64,000 bases of DNA from Streptomyces gilvus (GTDB taxonomy: Bacteria > Actinomycetota > Actinomycetes > Streptomycetales > Streptomycetaceae): the NCBI RefSeq assembly GCF_022513565.1, contig NZ_JAKWBE010000009.1:62001-126000 (forward strand), given 5' to 3'. A program made the position numbers and the translations under genes. The notes below the pieces were generated by a model. That model did not search any database, was not told the DNA's origin, and was given only the letters and a program-made list of their open reading frames with translations. Of the stretch, positions 8,556 through 16,916 are shown in pieces; positions within the stretch are counted from its first letter, which is position 1; each line of letters starts with the position of its first letter.

Positions 8556-9899
8556 TTACTGGTTGCTGCAGGTGGACGCCGGGTTGGTGTCCAGCCAGGG
8601 CAGGTCGTGTCCCATCCGGTCCCGCTTGGTGCGCAGGTAGCGGAGGTTGTGCTCGCCCGCCTGTACGGGCATCGGCTCCCGGCCGGTGACCTTGAGCCCG
8701 TGCCGGACGAGCGCGTCGGTCTTGTCGGGGTTGTTGGTCATCAGGCGCACACTGCGCACGCCGAGGTCCTCGAGAATCTGCGCTCCCGCGCCGTAGTCCC
8801 GGGCGTCGGCGGGCAGGCCGAGCTCCAGGTTGGCGTCGAGGGTGTCGCGGCCGCGCTCCTGGAGCTCGTACGCCCGCAGCTTGGACAGCAGTCCGATGCC
8901 GCGGCCCTCATGACCGCGCAGATAGACCACGACCCCCCTGCCCTCGGTCTGGATGCGCTCCAGGGAGGCCTCCAGCTGGGGCCCGCAGTCGCAGCGCAGG
9001 GAGGAGAAGATGTCGCCGGTCAGGCACTCGGAGTGGACGCGGACGAGGACGTCCTCGCCGTCGCCGATCTCGCCGTGCACGAGGGCCACGTGCTCCACGC
9101 CGTCGACGGTGGAGCGGTAGCCGTAGGCCTTGAACTCGCCGTGCACGGTGGGCAGATGGGTCTCGGCCTCGCGGCGGACGGTGGGCTCGGAGCTGCGGCG
9201 GTAGGCGATCAGGTCCTCGATGGAGATGATCGTCAGGCCGTGCTTGCGGGCGAAGGGGATCAGCTCGGGCAGGCGCAGCATCCGGCCGTCCTCGCCGGCG
9301 ATCTCGACGATCGCGCCGGCCGGGCGCAGCCCCGCGAGGCGGGCGAGGTCGACGGCGGCCTCGGTGTGGCCGTCGCGGGTCAGGACGCCGCCGGGCCTGG
9401 CACGCAGCGGGAAGATGTGGCCGGGGCGCACGAAGTCGCCGGGCTCGGCGTCGCCGCTCGCCAGCAGTCGGAGGGTGGTCGCGCGGTCGGCGGCGGAGAT
9501 CCCGGTGGTGACGCCGTGGGCGCCCGAGGCGTCCACGGAGACCGTAAAGGCGGTCTTCATCGACTCCGTGTTGTCGTCGACCATCTGCGGGAGCTTCAGC
9601 CGGTCCAGTTCCTCGCCCTCCATGGGGGCGCAGATCAGGCCGCGGCACTCGCTCATCATGAAGGCGACGATCTCGGGGGTGACCTTCTCGGCGGCGACGA
9701 CGAGGTCGCCCTCGTTCTCGCGGTCCTCGTCGTCGACGACCACGATGGCGCGGCCGGCCGCGATGTCGGCGATCGCCTGCTCGACGGGGTCGAGGGACCA
9801 GTCCTCGATGCCGTCCGTGCTGTAGAGAATCGGTGGGATCGAAGGGGCGGCGCGTAGCGCCTCCGTTGGGGCGGTGGTGGGAGACGGGTGGGCGGTCAT
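8556..9899 (-). CDS. ribBA: Bifunctional DHBP synthase/GTP cyclohydrolase II
   Basis: A 447-aa fusion supplying both branches of riboflavin synthesis. The N-terminal DHBP synthase half has the acidic loop DDEDRENEGDLVVAAE and acts on ribulose 5-phosphate. The C-terminal half is GTP cyclohydrolase II with the zinc cysteines in SLRCDCGPQLE and the loop YLRGHEGRGIGL. ATG 9899 overlaps the ribM stop by 4 bp, which fixes the start; the longer open frame upstream is a shadow of ribM. Confidence 0.94.
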   Translation of the reverse strand: MTAHPSPTTAPTEALRAAPSIPPILYSTDGIEDWSLDPVEQAIADIAAGRAIVVVDDEDRENEGDLVVAAEKVTPEIVAFMMSECRGLICAPMEGEELDRLKLPQMVDDNTESMKTAFTVSVDASGAHGVTTGISAADRATTLRLLASGDAEPGDFVRPGHIFPLRARPGGVLTRDGHTEAAVDLARLAGLRPAGAIVEIAGEDGRMLRLPELIPFARKHGLTIISIEDLIAYRRSSEPTVRREAETHLPTVHGEFKAYGYRSTVDGVEHVALVHGEIGDGEDVLVRVHSECLTGDIFSSLRCDCGPQLEASLERIQTEGRGVVVYLRGHEGRGIGLLSKLRAYELQERGRDTLDANLELGLPADARDYGAGAQILEDLGVRSVRLMTNNPDKTDALVRHGLKVTGREPMPVQAGEHNLRYLRTKRDRMGHDLPWLDTNPASTCSNQ

Positions 9900-10537
9900 G
9901 CCGGCACTCCTTCCAGGACGGGTTGCGGTGTGTTGCGGGAACGCAGCCACCAGTCGCGCATGCCCCACAGGACGAGTGCGCCGTAGATGACGTAGACGAA
10001 GCCGGAGAAGGCGTAGCCGTTGGCGAAGTTGAGGGGGACGCCGACCAGGTCGACGAGGAGCCAGGCGATCCAGAACTCGACCATGCCGCGTGCCTGGGCG
10101 TACATGGCGACGATCGTGCCGACGAAGATGTAGGCGTCCGGCCAGGGGTCCCAGGACAGGGACGGGTAGGCCTTGAAGAGCAGGGCGACCACGACCGTGC
10201 CGGCCGCTGCCGCGCCCAGCATCGCGCCGCGTTCGCGCCAGGTGGCGAAGCGCGGAGCGATGTGACCGTCGGCGGACCTGCCCCGGGTGCGGCTCCACTG
10301 CCACCAGCCGTACAGCGCGACGACCATGACGACGACCTGCTTGCCGGCGCTGCCCGCGAGATGGCCGTAGAAGGCGATGAACAGCACCAGCCCGGAGAGG
10401 AACTGCACCGGCCAGGTCAGCAGCGAGCGGCGCCAGCCGAGGGCGAGGGTGATCAGGCCGAGGATGTTGCCGATCATGTCCGACCAGATGATGTGCTGGT
10501 CGAGGAGGGTGAACGCCTGCGAGTTCAGCCAGTTCAC
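9896..10537 (-). CDS. ribM: Riboflavin transporter, PnuC-like (RibM/PnuX)
   Basis: A 213-aa integral membrane protein with about six to seven helices. It has PnuC-family features: WPVQFLSGLVLFIAFYGH, ALYGWWQWSR, and an aromatic-rich AYIFVGTIVAMYAQARGMVEFWIAW. In actinobacteria this PnuC branch, found within FMN-riboswitch rib operons, is RibM/PnuX, a facilitator of riboflavin uptake rather than nicotinamide riboside. The position between ribE and ribBA, with 4-bp overlaps on both sides, supports that assignment. The substrate is inferred from context. Confidence 0.85.
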   Translation of the reverse strand: MNWLNSQAFTLLDQHIIWSDMIGNILGLITLALGWRRSLLTWPVQFLSGLVLFIAFYGHLAGSAGKQVVVMVVALYGWWQWSRTRGRSADGHIAPRFATWRERGAMLGAAAAGTVVVALLFKAYPSLSWDPWPDAYIFVGTIVAMYAQARGMVEFWIAWLLVDLVGVPLNFANGYAFSGFVYVIYGALVLWGMRDWWLRSRNTPQPVLEGVPA

Positions 10538-11139
10538 CGGCCTGCTCCCTGCGTGCTCGCGAGCAGGCGCTCGACGTACTTGGCGACGACGTCCACCTCG
10601 AGGTTGACCGGGTCGCCGGGCTGCTTGAGGCCGAGCGTGGTCAGGGCGAGCGTGGTGGGGATGAGGCTGATCGTGAAGTGGTCGACCCCGGCGTCCACGA
10701 CGGTGAGGCTGATGCCGTCGACGGTGATGGAGCCCTTCTCGACGACGTAGCGCGAAAGGTCCGCGGGCAGCGAGATCTTGACGATCTCCCAGTTCTCGGA
10801 CGGCTTGCGCTCCAGCACCCGACCGGTGCCGTCGACGTGGCCCTGCACGATGTGGCCGCCGAGGCGGGAGCCGACGGCGGTGGGGCGCTCGAGGTTGACG
10901 CGGGAGCCGACGGCGATGGCGCCGAGGCTGGAGCGGTCGAGGGTCTCCGCCATGACATCGGCGGTGAACTCGTCGCCCTCGTGCTCGACGACGGTGAGGC
11001 AGACGCCGTTCACGGCGATGGAGTCCCCGTGTTGCGCGCCCTCGGTGACGACGGGGCCACGCACGCGGAAGCGACAGGAGTCACCGAGGTTCTCGACGGC
11101 GGTGATCTCACCCAGCTCTTCGACGATTCCGGTGAACAC
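10534..11139 (-). CDS. ribE: Riboflavin synthase alpha subunit
   Basis: A 201-aa protein with two lumazine-binding barrels. The first begins MFTGIVEELGEI, includes GDSIAVNGVCLTVV and ends near DVMAETL. The second has GGHIVQGHVDGTG and GSITVDGISLTVVDAG. It dismutates two dimethyl-ribityllumazines to riboflavin. The start codon is GTG at 11139, with AGGAGG about 11 nt upstream. It is the first gene of the operon and the direct target of the FMN riboswitch at 11284-11410. Confidence 0.94.
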   Translation of the reverse strand: MFTGIVEELGEITAVENLGDSCRFRVRGPVVTEGAQHGDSIAVNGVCLTVVEHEGDEFTADVMAETLDRSSLGAIAVGSRVNLERPTAVGSRLGGHIVQGHVDGTGRVLERKPSENWEIVKISLPADLSRYVVEKGSITVDGISLTVVDAGVDHFTISLIPTTLALTTLGLKQPGDPVNLEVDVVAKYVERLLASTQGAGR

Positions 11140-11283
11140 TTCCCGGGTCCTCCTGCCTCATTCGGGCACGGACTCCGGGGCTGTCGAAGACGACAGAAGC
11201 GAGCGAGGACACCGGGGCGACGCCGGACAGACCCGTCCACACGGACGAGCGCATACGGCGGCGCGCACGAATGCCCGCCCGCC

Positions 11284-11410
11284 GCGCACTGCCTCCCATC
11301 CGGACTTTAACCGTCGGTCCAGGAATTTCACCTGATCAACCGGCCGCTGGAAGCGGGCGGGTCGCGGACTGTAACCGCCGGTTCGGAATTTCACCGACCC
11401 CGGAGTGCGC
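11284..11410 (-). promoter_or_regulatory. FMN riboswitch (RFN element)
   Basis: On the minus strand the P1 helix forms between GCGCACT (11410-11404) and AGTGCGC (11290-11284). Between them lie the conserved RFN blocks in order: GGTGAAATTCC-type, CCGGCGGTTACAGTCCGCGA, then GGTGAAATTCC again, then CCGACGGTTAAAGTCCGGAT and GGGAGG. A 144-nt expression platform separates it from the ribE GTG. That platform includes the tight hairpin CTGTCG-TCTT-CGACAG (11196-11181). FMN binding is expected to repress the operon; whether by termination or by masking the ribosome binding site cannot be decided by eye. Confidence 0.96.
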
Positions 11411-11641
11411 TGCTTCTGGTACAGAGCCAGTGTGCCACGCCTGATCGACGTCCATACGGGCGAACGGTGTGGGTTGGCTCACAAGGTGTGTCGCTGTACT
11501 TCTCAACTCGGCCTGTTTGTCGGACGCTTTGGTCTAGTCCTTTTGGGCTCCATGGACGGGCCCGGCGGCGGTGACGACGGCCCTTGCCCGTCGCCGGGCC
11601 TTCTCAGCCGTGGTGTCGGTGGGCTCTGGCAGGGTGGTGCC

Positions 11642-12529
11642 ATGAGCAGCGCGACCGCCGACGACTTCGAGCCGCACCGCCCGCGGCTGTTCGGTCTTGC
11701 CTACCGCATGCTGGGCTCGGCCGAGGAGGCGGAGGACGTGGTGCAGGACGCGTATCTGCGCTTCAACGGCGCGGACCGCGCGGGCGTCGAGCATCCGGCG
11801 GCCTGGCTCGCCAAGGTCGTCACCAACCTCTGCCTCACCCGGCTGACCTCGGCGCGGGCCCGGCGCGAGCGGTACGTCGGCACCTGGCTGCCCGAACCGG
11901 TCGTCACCTCCGACGGCTCGCTCGGCCCGCTGGAGTCGGCGGAGCAGCGGGAGGCCGTGTCGCTGGCGATGCTGGTCCTGCTGGAGCGGCTCACGCCGAC
12001 CGAGAGGGCGGTGTACGTGCTGCGGGAGGCGTTCGGGTACGGCCACCGGGAGATCGCCGGGCTGCTGGACCTGACCGAGGCCAACTGCCGTCAGCTGTAC
12101 CGGCGGGCGGTGCGGCGGGTGGGCGAGGAAGGGTCGCGGTTCGATCCGGTGCCGGGGCGGCAGGCGGAGCTCGTCACGTCGTTCCTCGCGGCGGCCCGCG
12201 ACGGTGATCTGGCCGGACTGGAGAAGGTGCTGACGGCGGACGTCACCTGGTCCAGCGACGGCGGCGGCAAGGTCAGCGCGGCCCGGCGGCCGGTCGAGGG
12301 GCGCGAGAAGGTCGCCCGGCTCGCGGTGGGCGGCGCCGAGCGGTTCGCGGCGGGCCTGGTGTTCACGCCGACCGAGATCAACGGCGAGTACGGGCTGGCC
12401 GCCTGGGCGGGCGACACACTCGCCGGCGTGGTGGCGTTCGAGGTGCGGGACGGTCTGATCGCCCATCTGCGGATCGTGCTCAATCCGGAGAAGCTGGCCT
12501 TCGTGAGGCGGCAGCTCACGCGTTTCTAG
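11642..12529 (+). CDS. ECF41-family RNA polymerase sigma factor (SigJ-like)
   Basis: A 295-aa ECF sigma factor. Region 2 is HRPRLFGLAYRMLGSAEEAEDVVQDAYLRF and region 4 is LTPTERAVYVLREAFGYGHREIAGLL. A fused C-terminal SnoaL-like domain replaces a separate anti-sigma factor. ECF41 hallmarks are present: WLPEP in the linker (residues 82-86), DGGGK (206-210) and the terminal NPEKL motif. In this family the C-terminal domain controls activity from within. ATG 11642 was chosen because upstream sequence is not family-like. It lies just before an ECF41-type promoter that drives the oxidoreductase at 12620. Confidence 0.9.
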   Translation: MSSATADDFEPHRPRLFGLAYRMLGSAEEAEDVVQDAYLRFNGADRAGVEHPAAWLAKVVTNLCLTRLTSARARRERYVGTWLPEPVVTSDGSLGPLESAEQREAVSLAMLVLLERLTPTERAVYVLREAFGYGHREIAGLLDLTEANCRQLYRRAVRRVGEEGSRFDPVPGRQAELVTSFLAAARDGDLAGLEKVLTADVTWSSDGGGKVSAARRPVEGREKVARLAVGGAERFAAGLVFTPTEINGEYGLAAWAGDTLAGVVAFEVRDGLIAHLRIVLNPEKLAFVRRQLTRF

Positions 12530-12534
12530 GAGGC

Positions 12535-12562
12535 TGTCACATTTCGCTCGGGCCGCCTCGTC
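12535..12562 (+). promoter_or_regulatory. ECF41-type promoter
   Basis: TGTCACA at 12535-12541 and CGTC at 12559-12562 are separated by 17 bp. This matches the published ECF41 consensus (TGTCACA, about 16 bp, CGTC). It begins 6 bp after the sigma factor stop and precedes the oxidoreductase start at 12620 by 58 bp, the usual arrangement in which the ECF41 sigma factor drives its neighbouring COE/oxidoreductase gene. A small GC hairpin (around 12577-12594) and GGAAGGG lie between it and the ATG. Confidence 0.8.
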
Positions 12563-12619
12563 TCAGCTGACAAAGGGCGCCCCACCCCGGGGCGTCCGCC
12601 GTGGGAAGGGTTGGACAGC

Positions 12620-13360
12620 ATGACCACGATCCTGGTGACCGGTGGGACGGGCACCCTCGGCAGGCTCGTCACCGAGCGGCTGCGGGCGGACGGGCACGAG
12701 GTACGGGTGCTCAGCCGGCGCACCCCGCCCTACGCCGTCGATCTGCGCGAGGGCGGGGCCGGGCTGGACGCGGCGGTCGAGGGCGTGGACACGGTGGTGC
12801 ACTGCGCGACCACGCAGACCGGCGGGGACGAGAAGGCGGCGGCCCAGTTGATCGCGGCGGCGCGGCGGGCCGGGGTGGGACACCTGGTCTACATCTCGAT
12901 CGTCGGCGTCGACCGGGTGCCGTTCCCGTACTACCGGGCCAAGCTCGCCGTCGAGCGGATGATCGAGGAGTCGGGGCTGGGCTGGACGGTGCTGCGGGCG
13001 ACGCAGTTCCACGACCTGCCGGTGATGATGTTCCGGGCGCTGGCGAAGCTCCCGGTGCTGCTGCTTCCGGCCGGGGTGCGGGACCAGCCGGTCGAGGTGG
13101 CCGAAGTCGCCGAGCGGCTGGCGGAGTTGGCGCAGGCGGCACCCGCTGGGCGCGTCGCGGACATGGGCGGTCCCGAGATCCGCACCTTCGATTCGCTGGC
13201 CCGCGCCTGGCTGAGGGCGACGGGACGCAGGCGTGCGGTGCTGAACGTGCCGCTCCTCGGCAGGACGTACCGGGCCTTCCGTGACGGCGGCCACCTGGCC
13301 CCGGAACACGCCGTCGGCAAGGGCACGTTCGAGGAGTACCTGGAGAAGCAACGGGGCTGA
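12620..13360 (+). CDS. NAD(P)-binding oxidoreductase (atypical SDR/NmrA-like)
   Basis: A 246-aa Rossmann protein. ILVTGGTGTLGRLVTERLRA is the nucleotide-binding loop (TGGTGTLG). VDTVVHCAT and GVGHLVYISIVGVDRVPFPYYRAKLAVERMI follow, typical of atypical SDR/NmrA proteins that bind NAD(P)H and often lack the classical YxxxK pair. The substrate is unknown. The ATG at 12620 follows GGAAGGG. It is the predicted target of the ECF41 promoter at 12535-12562 and is probably the partner gene of the sigma factor. Confidence 0.8.
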   Translation: MTTILVTGGTGTLGRLVTERLRADGHEVRVLSRRTPPYAVDLREGGAGLDAAVEGVDTVVHCATTQTGGDEKAAAQLIAAARRAGVGHLVYISIVGVDRVPFPYYRAKLAVERMIEESGLGWTVLRATQFHDLPVMMFRALAKLPVLLLPAGVRDQPVEVAEVAERLAELAQAAPAGRVADMGGPEIRTFDSLARAWLRATGRRRAVLNVPLLGRTYRAFRDGGHLAPEHAVGKGTFEEYLEKQRG

Positions 13361-13880
13361 GGCGCCCCGCACAGCAGGGCTGAGGCGCCCCGCTCACCAG
13401 AGCGGAGGGGACCCGCTCACGGCGGCGGGGGCGAGGCGATCCGCTTACCGTGGCGGGGTCGAGGCGAGCCGCTTACCGTGGCGGGGTCGAACCGATCCGC
13501 TTACCGTGGCGGAGCTCAGGCGATCCGCCTAGCACGGCGCTGCTTAGCCGACACGCCGGCCGCAACGGGGCTCAGGGGACAGGCTGGTCGCAATGGGGGC
13601 GACACGCAAGTCGCAACGGGGCTCAGGGGACACGCTCATCACAGGAACGCTGAGGCGATCCGCTATCGCAGCAGGGCTTAGGCGGTACGCCCACTACGCC
13701 GGGGCGAGTCGTCCCGCTCACCGCAGCAGAGGCGAAGCAACACGCTCACCACAGCAGGAGCGAGGCGCTCCGCTCGCCACGAGAGGGGCGAAGCGCGCCG
13801 CCCACCACAGCAGGAGCGAGGCGTCCAGCTCATCGCAGCAGGGCGAGGCGACCCGCTCGCCGCCTGGGGGGCGCCGCCCG
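13361..13880. repeat. Degenerate 28-bp tandem array between convergent genes
   Basis: About 19 contiguous units of 26-28 bp fill the whole gap between two convergent genes. The rough consensus is GGCGATCCGCTCACCGCAGC followed by AGGGGCGA. The best-preserved run is around 13431-13520, where three units differ at only a few positions. The last codons of the upstream gene (GGGGCTGA) already look like a unit end. The unit length is not a multiple of three, so this is not a coding repeat. There are no spacers, so it is not a CRISPR array. No promoter or terminator is obvious inside it. Confidence 0.85.
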
Positions 13881-15563
13881 TCACCGTTCCGACGGCGCGA
13901 ACAGTTCGTCCTGGGCGAGGTCCCGTGCGGTGAGCAGGGCGCCGCGCAGTACGGCGGCGCCGCCCAGGACGCTCGGCCGTACTTCAGTGGCCATCGGCGA
14001 CATTGTCCGGACCCGCGCCTGCACCCGCCGGGCGAGTTCCGCGCCCCCGGCCTGCCCCACCTCACCGCCGAGCACGACGCAGCCGGGATCGAGAACCGCC
14101 ACGACGGAGGCGACACCTATGGCCAGCCGGTCGGCGAGGGCGTCCAGGAAGCGGTCGGCGACGCCGGGGAGGATGACGGACGCCGCCCCGTCCGGCACCG
14201 TCGTCCCAGGGGCAGCGGCTGTCCCGTCTGGGTCAGCAGCGCCTGAGTCTCCGGCAGCGAACGACGCGGCCTCCGGCACCACCGGCCCAGTACCGGCCAC
14301 AACTCCGCCCGCGTCAGCCCCGCCAGAAGCCCTGCCAGCCAACGCACCACCCTCCCCCACCGCCGCCCCAGAACCGGCCACAACTCCACCCGCGTCAGCC
14401 CCGCCAGAAGCCCCGTCAGCCAACGCACCACCCTCCCCCACCGCCGCCCCAGAACCGGCCACAACTCCACCCGCGTCAGCCCCGCCAGAAGCCCCAGCCG
14501 CCCACGACCCGGCGCTCGTCACCGCCGCCCCAGAACCGCCAACCACCCCACCCGCGTCAGCCCCGCCAGAGGCGCCGCCAGCCAACGCCCCAGCCCCCGC
14601 CGCCCCAGAACCGGCCACTGCGGCGCCCCCTTCCCGCACCGCCGCCACCGCGCCCCGGACCAGTGTCGCCGCCGTTGCCCCGTCCGGACCCTCGCCGATG
14701 GGGTCACCACCGCTGCCCGACGGAGACGGCATCCCCCACTCCCCCGCCAGCCTGCCGATCGCCGCAGCCCCCGCCAGCGAATGGAAGCCTCCCTCGCAGT
14801 CCGTGGCCGACGGCAGTCCCGGCGTTCCCGGGACCGGCAGGAAGCCGATCTCGCCCGTACCTCCGGAGGCGCCCCGGCGCAGCTTTCCGTCCAGGACCAC
14901 CGCGGCGCCCGTGCCGTGGCTGAGCCACAGCAGGACGAAGGTGTCACGGTCCCGGGCGGCGCCGTCGCGCTGTTCGGCGAGGGCCGCCAGGTTGGTCTCG
15001 TTCTCGATGCTGACGCGGGCCTCGGGGAGCCGTTCCTGAAGGGCGGCGACCAGCCGGCGGTGCCACTCCGGCAGGCCCGTCGAGACACGGAGTTCCCCCG
15101 TGGCGGGGTCGATCAGACCCGGCGCGCCGATGCCGACGGTGTGCAGCCGGTCCGCCCCCGCCTCCTTGGCCACCCGTTCCACCAGCGCGACCGTCCGCTC
15201 CACCGCCGGCCCCGTCCCCGTGTCGTCCCCGATCGGCACCGACGCCTCCGCGAGCACCCGCCCCACCAGGTCGGACACGACCACGGACACGCCCTCGGTC
15301 CGCACGTCCAGCGCGGCCAGATGCGCGCGGTCGGCGACGATGCCGTACAGCTTCGCGTTCGGCCCGCGCCGCACCTCGCCCGCCTCGCCGACCACGGTGA
15401 TCAGCCCGGACGCGGTGAGCCGCTCGACGAGGTCGGCGACCGTCGGCCGGGAGAGTCCGGTCAGCTGCTTCAACCGCCCGGCCGTCAGCGGGCCCTCCTG
15501 TTGGAGCAGACGCAGGGCGAGCCGGTCGTTGATGGCCCGGGCGGTGCTCGGGGACGCGGGCAT
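13881..15563 (-). CDS. ROK-family transcriptional regulator with internal repeat expansion
   Basis: A 560-aa regulator; ROK repressors are normally 380-420 aa. The N-terminal winged helix is NDRLALRLLQQEGPLTAGRLK...GLSRPTVADLVERL. The ROK sugar-kinase-like domain has GIGAPGLIDPATGELR, ENETNLAALAEQ, LLWLSHGTGAAVVLDG and, after the insertion, VAVLDPGCVVLGGEVGQAGG. The usual CxCGxxGC zinc site is absent (SATDCEGGFHSL). Residues about 308-446 are a 27-residue Gly/Ala repeat. ATG 15563 was chosen because the longer frame upstream lacks family sequence. The gene is divergent from an MFS exporter, with a palindrome between them. Confidence 0.85.
   Translation of the reverse strand: MPASPSTARAINDRLALRLLQQEGPLTAGRLKQLTGLSRPTVADLVERLTASGLITVVGEAGEVRRGPNAKLYGIVADRAHLAALDVRTEGVSVVVSDLVGRVLAEASVPIGDDTGTGPAVERTVALVERVAKEAGADRLHTVGIGAPGLIDPATGELRVSTGLPEWHRRLVAALQERLPEARVSIENETNLAALAEQRDGAARDRDTFVLLWLSHGTGAAVVLDGKLRRGASGGTGEIGFLPVPGTPGLPSATDCEGGFHSLAGAAAIGRLAGEWGMPSPSGSGGDPIGEGPDGATAATLVRGAVAAVREGGAAVAGSGAAGAGALAGGASGGADAGGVVGGSGAAVTSAGSWAAGASGGADAGGVVAGSGAAVGEGGALADGASGGADAGGVVAGSGAAVGEGGALAGRASGGADAGGVVAGTGPVVPEAASFAAGDSGAADPDGTAAAPGTTVPDGAASVILPGVADRFLDALADRLAIGVASVVAVLDPGCVVLGGEVGQAGGAELARRVQARVRTMSPMATEVRPSVLGGAAVLRGALLTARDLAQDELFAPSER
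14225..14640. repeat. In-frame 81-bp tandem repeat inside the ROK gene
   Basis: The core GCGTCAGCCCCGCC recurs at 14311, 14392, 14473 and 14554, exactly 81 bp apart, with diverged half-copies on both sides. On the minus strand each unit encodes 27 residues, SGGADAGGVVAGSGAAV followed by about ten more (for example GEGGALADG). The period keeps the reading frame, and the flanking ROK domain sequence continues in frame on both sides. Confidence 0.92.
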
Positions 15564-15632
15564 GCCGGGATCCTTCCAGATCGGCGGAGGGCCAGGGACG
15601 TGGCCCGTTCCGCGCGCAGTCAATACTGGGCT

Positions 15633-15659
15633 AACTATCATGCAGGGTTCCTGATAGTT
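15633..15659. promoter_or_regulatory. Palindromic operator between ROK regulator and MFS gene
   Basis: A perfect 8-bp inverted repeat: AACTATCA at 15633-15640 and TGATAGTT at 15652-15659, separated by 11 bp. It is AT-rich within a GC-rich divergent promoter (15564-15704). It is placed to control both the ROK repressor and the transporter, and is probably the repressor's own site (inference). Confidence 0.65.
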
Positions 15660-15704
15660 TATGCGTCGCGGGCGGGGACAGGCGCGGTGACGGGAGGGCC
15701 GAGA

Positions 15705-16916
15705 ATGAGTGACGTGGTCTACGACCGGCACGAGGTGAGGCGGGCCCGGTACGCCGTGGCAGCCGTGTTCACCGTGCACGGAGCCGTCACCGGTTCGTTC
15801 GCCACCCGCGTCCCCTGGGTCCAGGAACACGCCCGCCTCAGCGCGGGCGAACTGGGCTTCGCGCTCGCCTTCACGGCGTTCGGCGCGTCCTGCGCCATGC
15901 CGCTGGCCGGCCGGATCAGCCACCGCTTCGGCAGCCGCACGGCCCTGCGCGGGCTGATCGCGATGTGGACCCTGTCCCTGGTCCTGCCGGCGCTGGCCCC
16001 GAACATGCTCACCCTGTGCCTGGCGATGTTCGTCTACGGCGCGAGCGCGGGCATGGCTGACGTCGCCATGAACGCGCTGGGCGTCGAGATCGAGCACCGT
16101 CTCGACAAGTCGATCATGTCCGGTCTGCACGGCATGTGGAGTGCGGGCGCCCTGATCGGCTCGGCGGGCGGCACGCTCGCCGCGCACCTCGGCGCGGACG
16201 CCCGCGTCCACTTCGCACTGGCCGCGGCGACCCTCACCGCCCTCGGCCTGCTGGCCTGCAGCTGGGTGCTGGACCTGCAGCCCGCCGAGGACGAGGAGCC
16301 CCCGCCGAGGTTCGCACTGCCGCCCAAGTCGGCGCTGCTCATCGGTGCCGTCGGCTTCTGCGCGGTGTTCGCGGAGGGCGCGAGCCTGGACTGGTCGGCG
16401 GTGTTCCTGCGCGACCAACTGGACACCTCGGCGGGTCTCGCGGCGGCGTGCACGACCGGTTTCATGCTCACCATGGCGGTGGCGCGGCTGGTGGGCGACG
16501 CGGTGGTCAACCGTTTCGGCGCGGTGCGCACCGTGCGGGCCGGCGGCGTCCTGGCCGTCCTCGGCGGTCTGCTCGTCGTCGTCGCGGGCGAACCGGTCGT
16601 GGCGATGGGCGGCTTCGCGCTGCTGGGGCTCGGCATCGCGGTCGTCGTACCGCTGTGCTTCGCGGCGGCCGGGCACAGCGGCCCGAACCCGAGCCAGGCG
16701 ATCGCGGGCGTCGCGACCATCACCTACACCTCGGGCCTGGTCGCGCCCAGCCTGATCGGCGGGGTGGCGCAGGCGACGAGCCTGGTGGTGTCGTTCGTGC
16801 TGGTGACCGTGCTGGCCGGCGGCCTCGCGGCCTTCGCCGGAGTGCTCAGGACCCGTGAGCGCAACCGGCCGAGGGTCAGTCCGCCGAGCGCAGCAGTTCC
16901 CGACCCGCGGCCCTGA
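15705..16916 (+). CDS. MFS transporter
   Basis: A 403-aa protein with about 12 transmembrane helices. VHGAVTGSFATRVPWVQEH is the N-terminal helix typical of the YbjJ-like MFS group. The GRISHRFGSRTALRG loop is the MFS loop 2-3 motif. The ATG at 15705 follows GGAGG at 15692-15696. The substrate is unknown; divergence from a ROK regulator suggests a sugar-related or small-molecule signal. The 3' end overlaps the convergent thioesterase gene by 41 bp. Confidence 0.85.
   Translation: MSDVVYDRHEVRRARYAVAAVFTVHGAVTGSFATRVPWVQEHARLSAGELGFALAFTAFGASCAMPLAGRISHRFGSRTALRGLIAMWTLSLVLPALAPNMLTLCLAMFVYGASAGMADVAMNALGVEIEHRLDKSIMSGLHGMWSAGALIGSAGGTLAAHLGADARVHFALAAATLTALGLLACSWVLDLQPAEDEEPPPRFALPPKSALLIGAVGFCAVFAEGASLDWSAVFLRDQLDTSAGLAAACTTGFMLTMAVARLVGDAVVNRFGAVRTVRAGGVLAVLGGLLVVVAGEPVVAMGGFALLGLGIAVVVPLCFAAAGHSGPNPSQAIAGVATITYTSGLVAPSLIGGVAQATSLVVSFVLVTVLAGGLAAFAGVLRTRERNRPRVSPPSAAVPDPRP

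Noticed and set aside
13361..13880. CRISPR array (28-bp repeated units)
   Set aside because: Units are directly contiguous and diverge from each other; there are no unique spacers, no leader and no cas genes.
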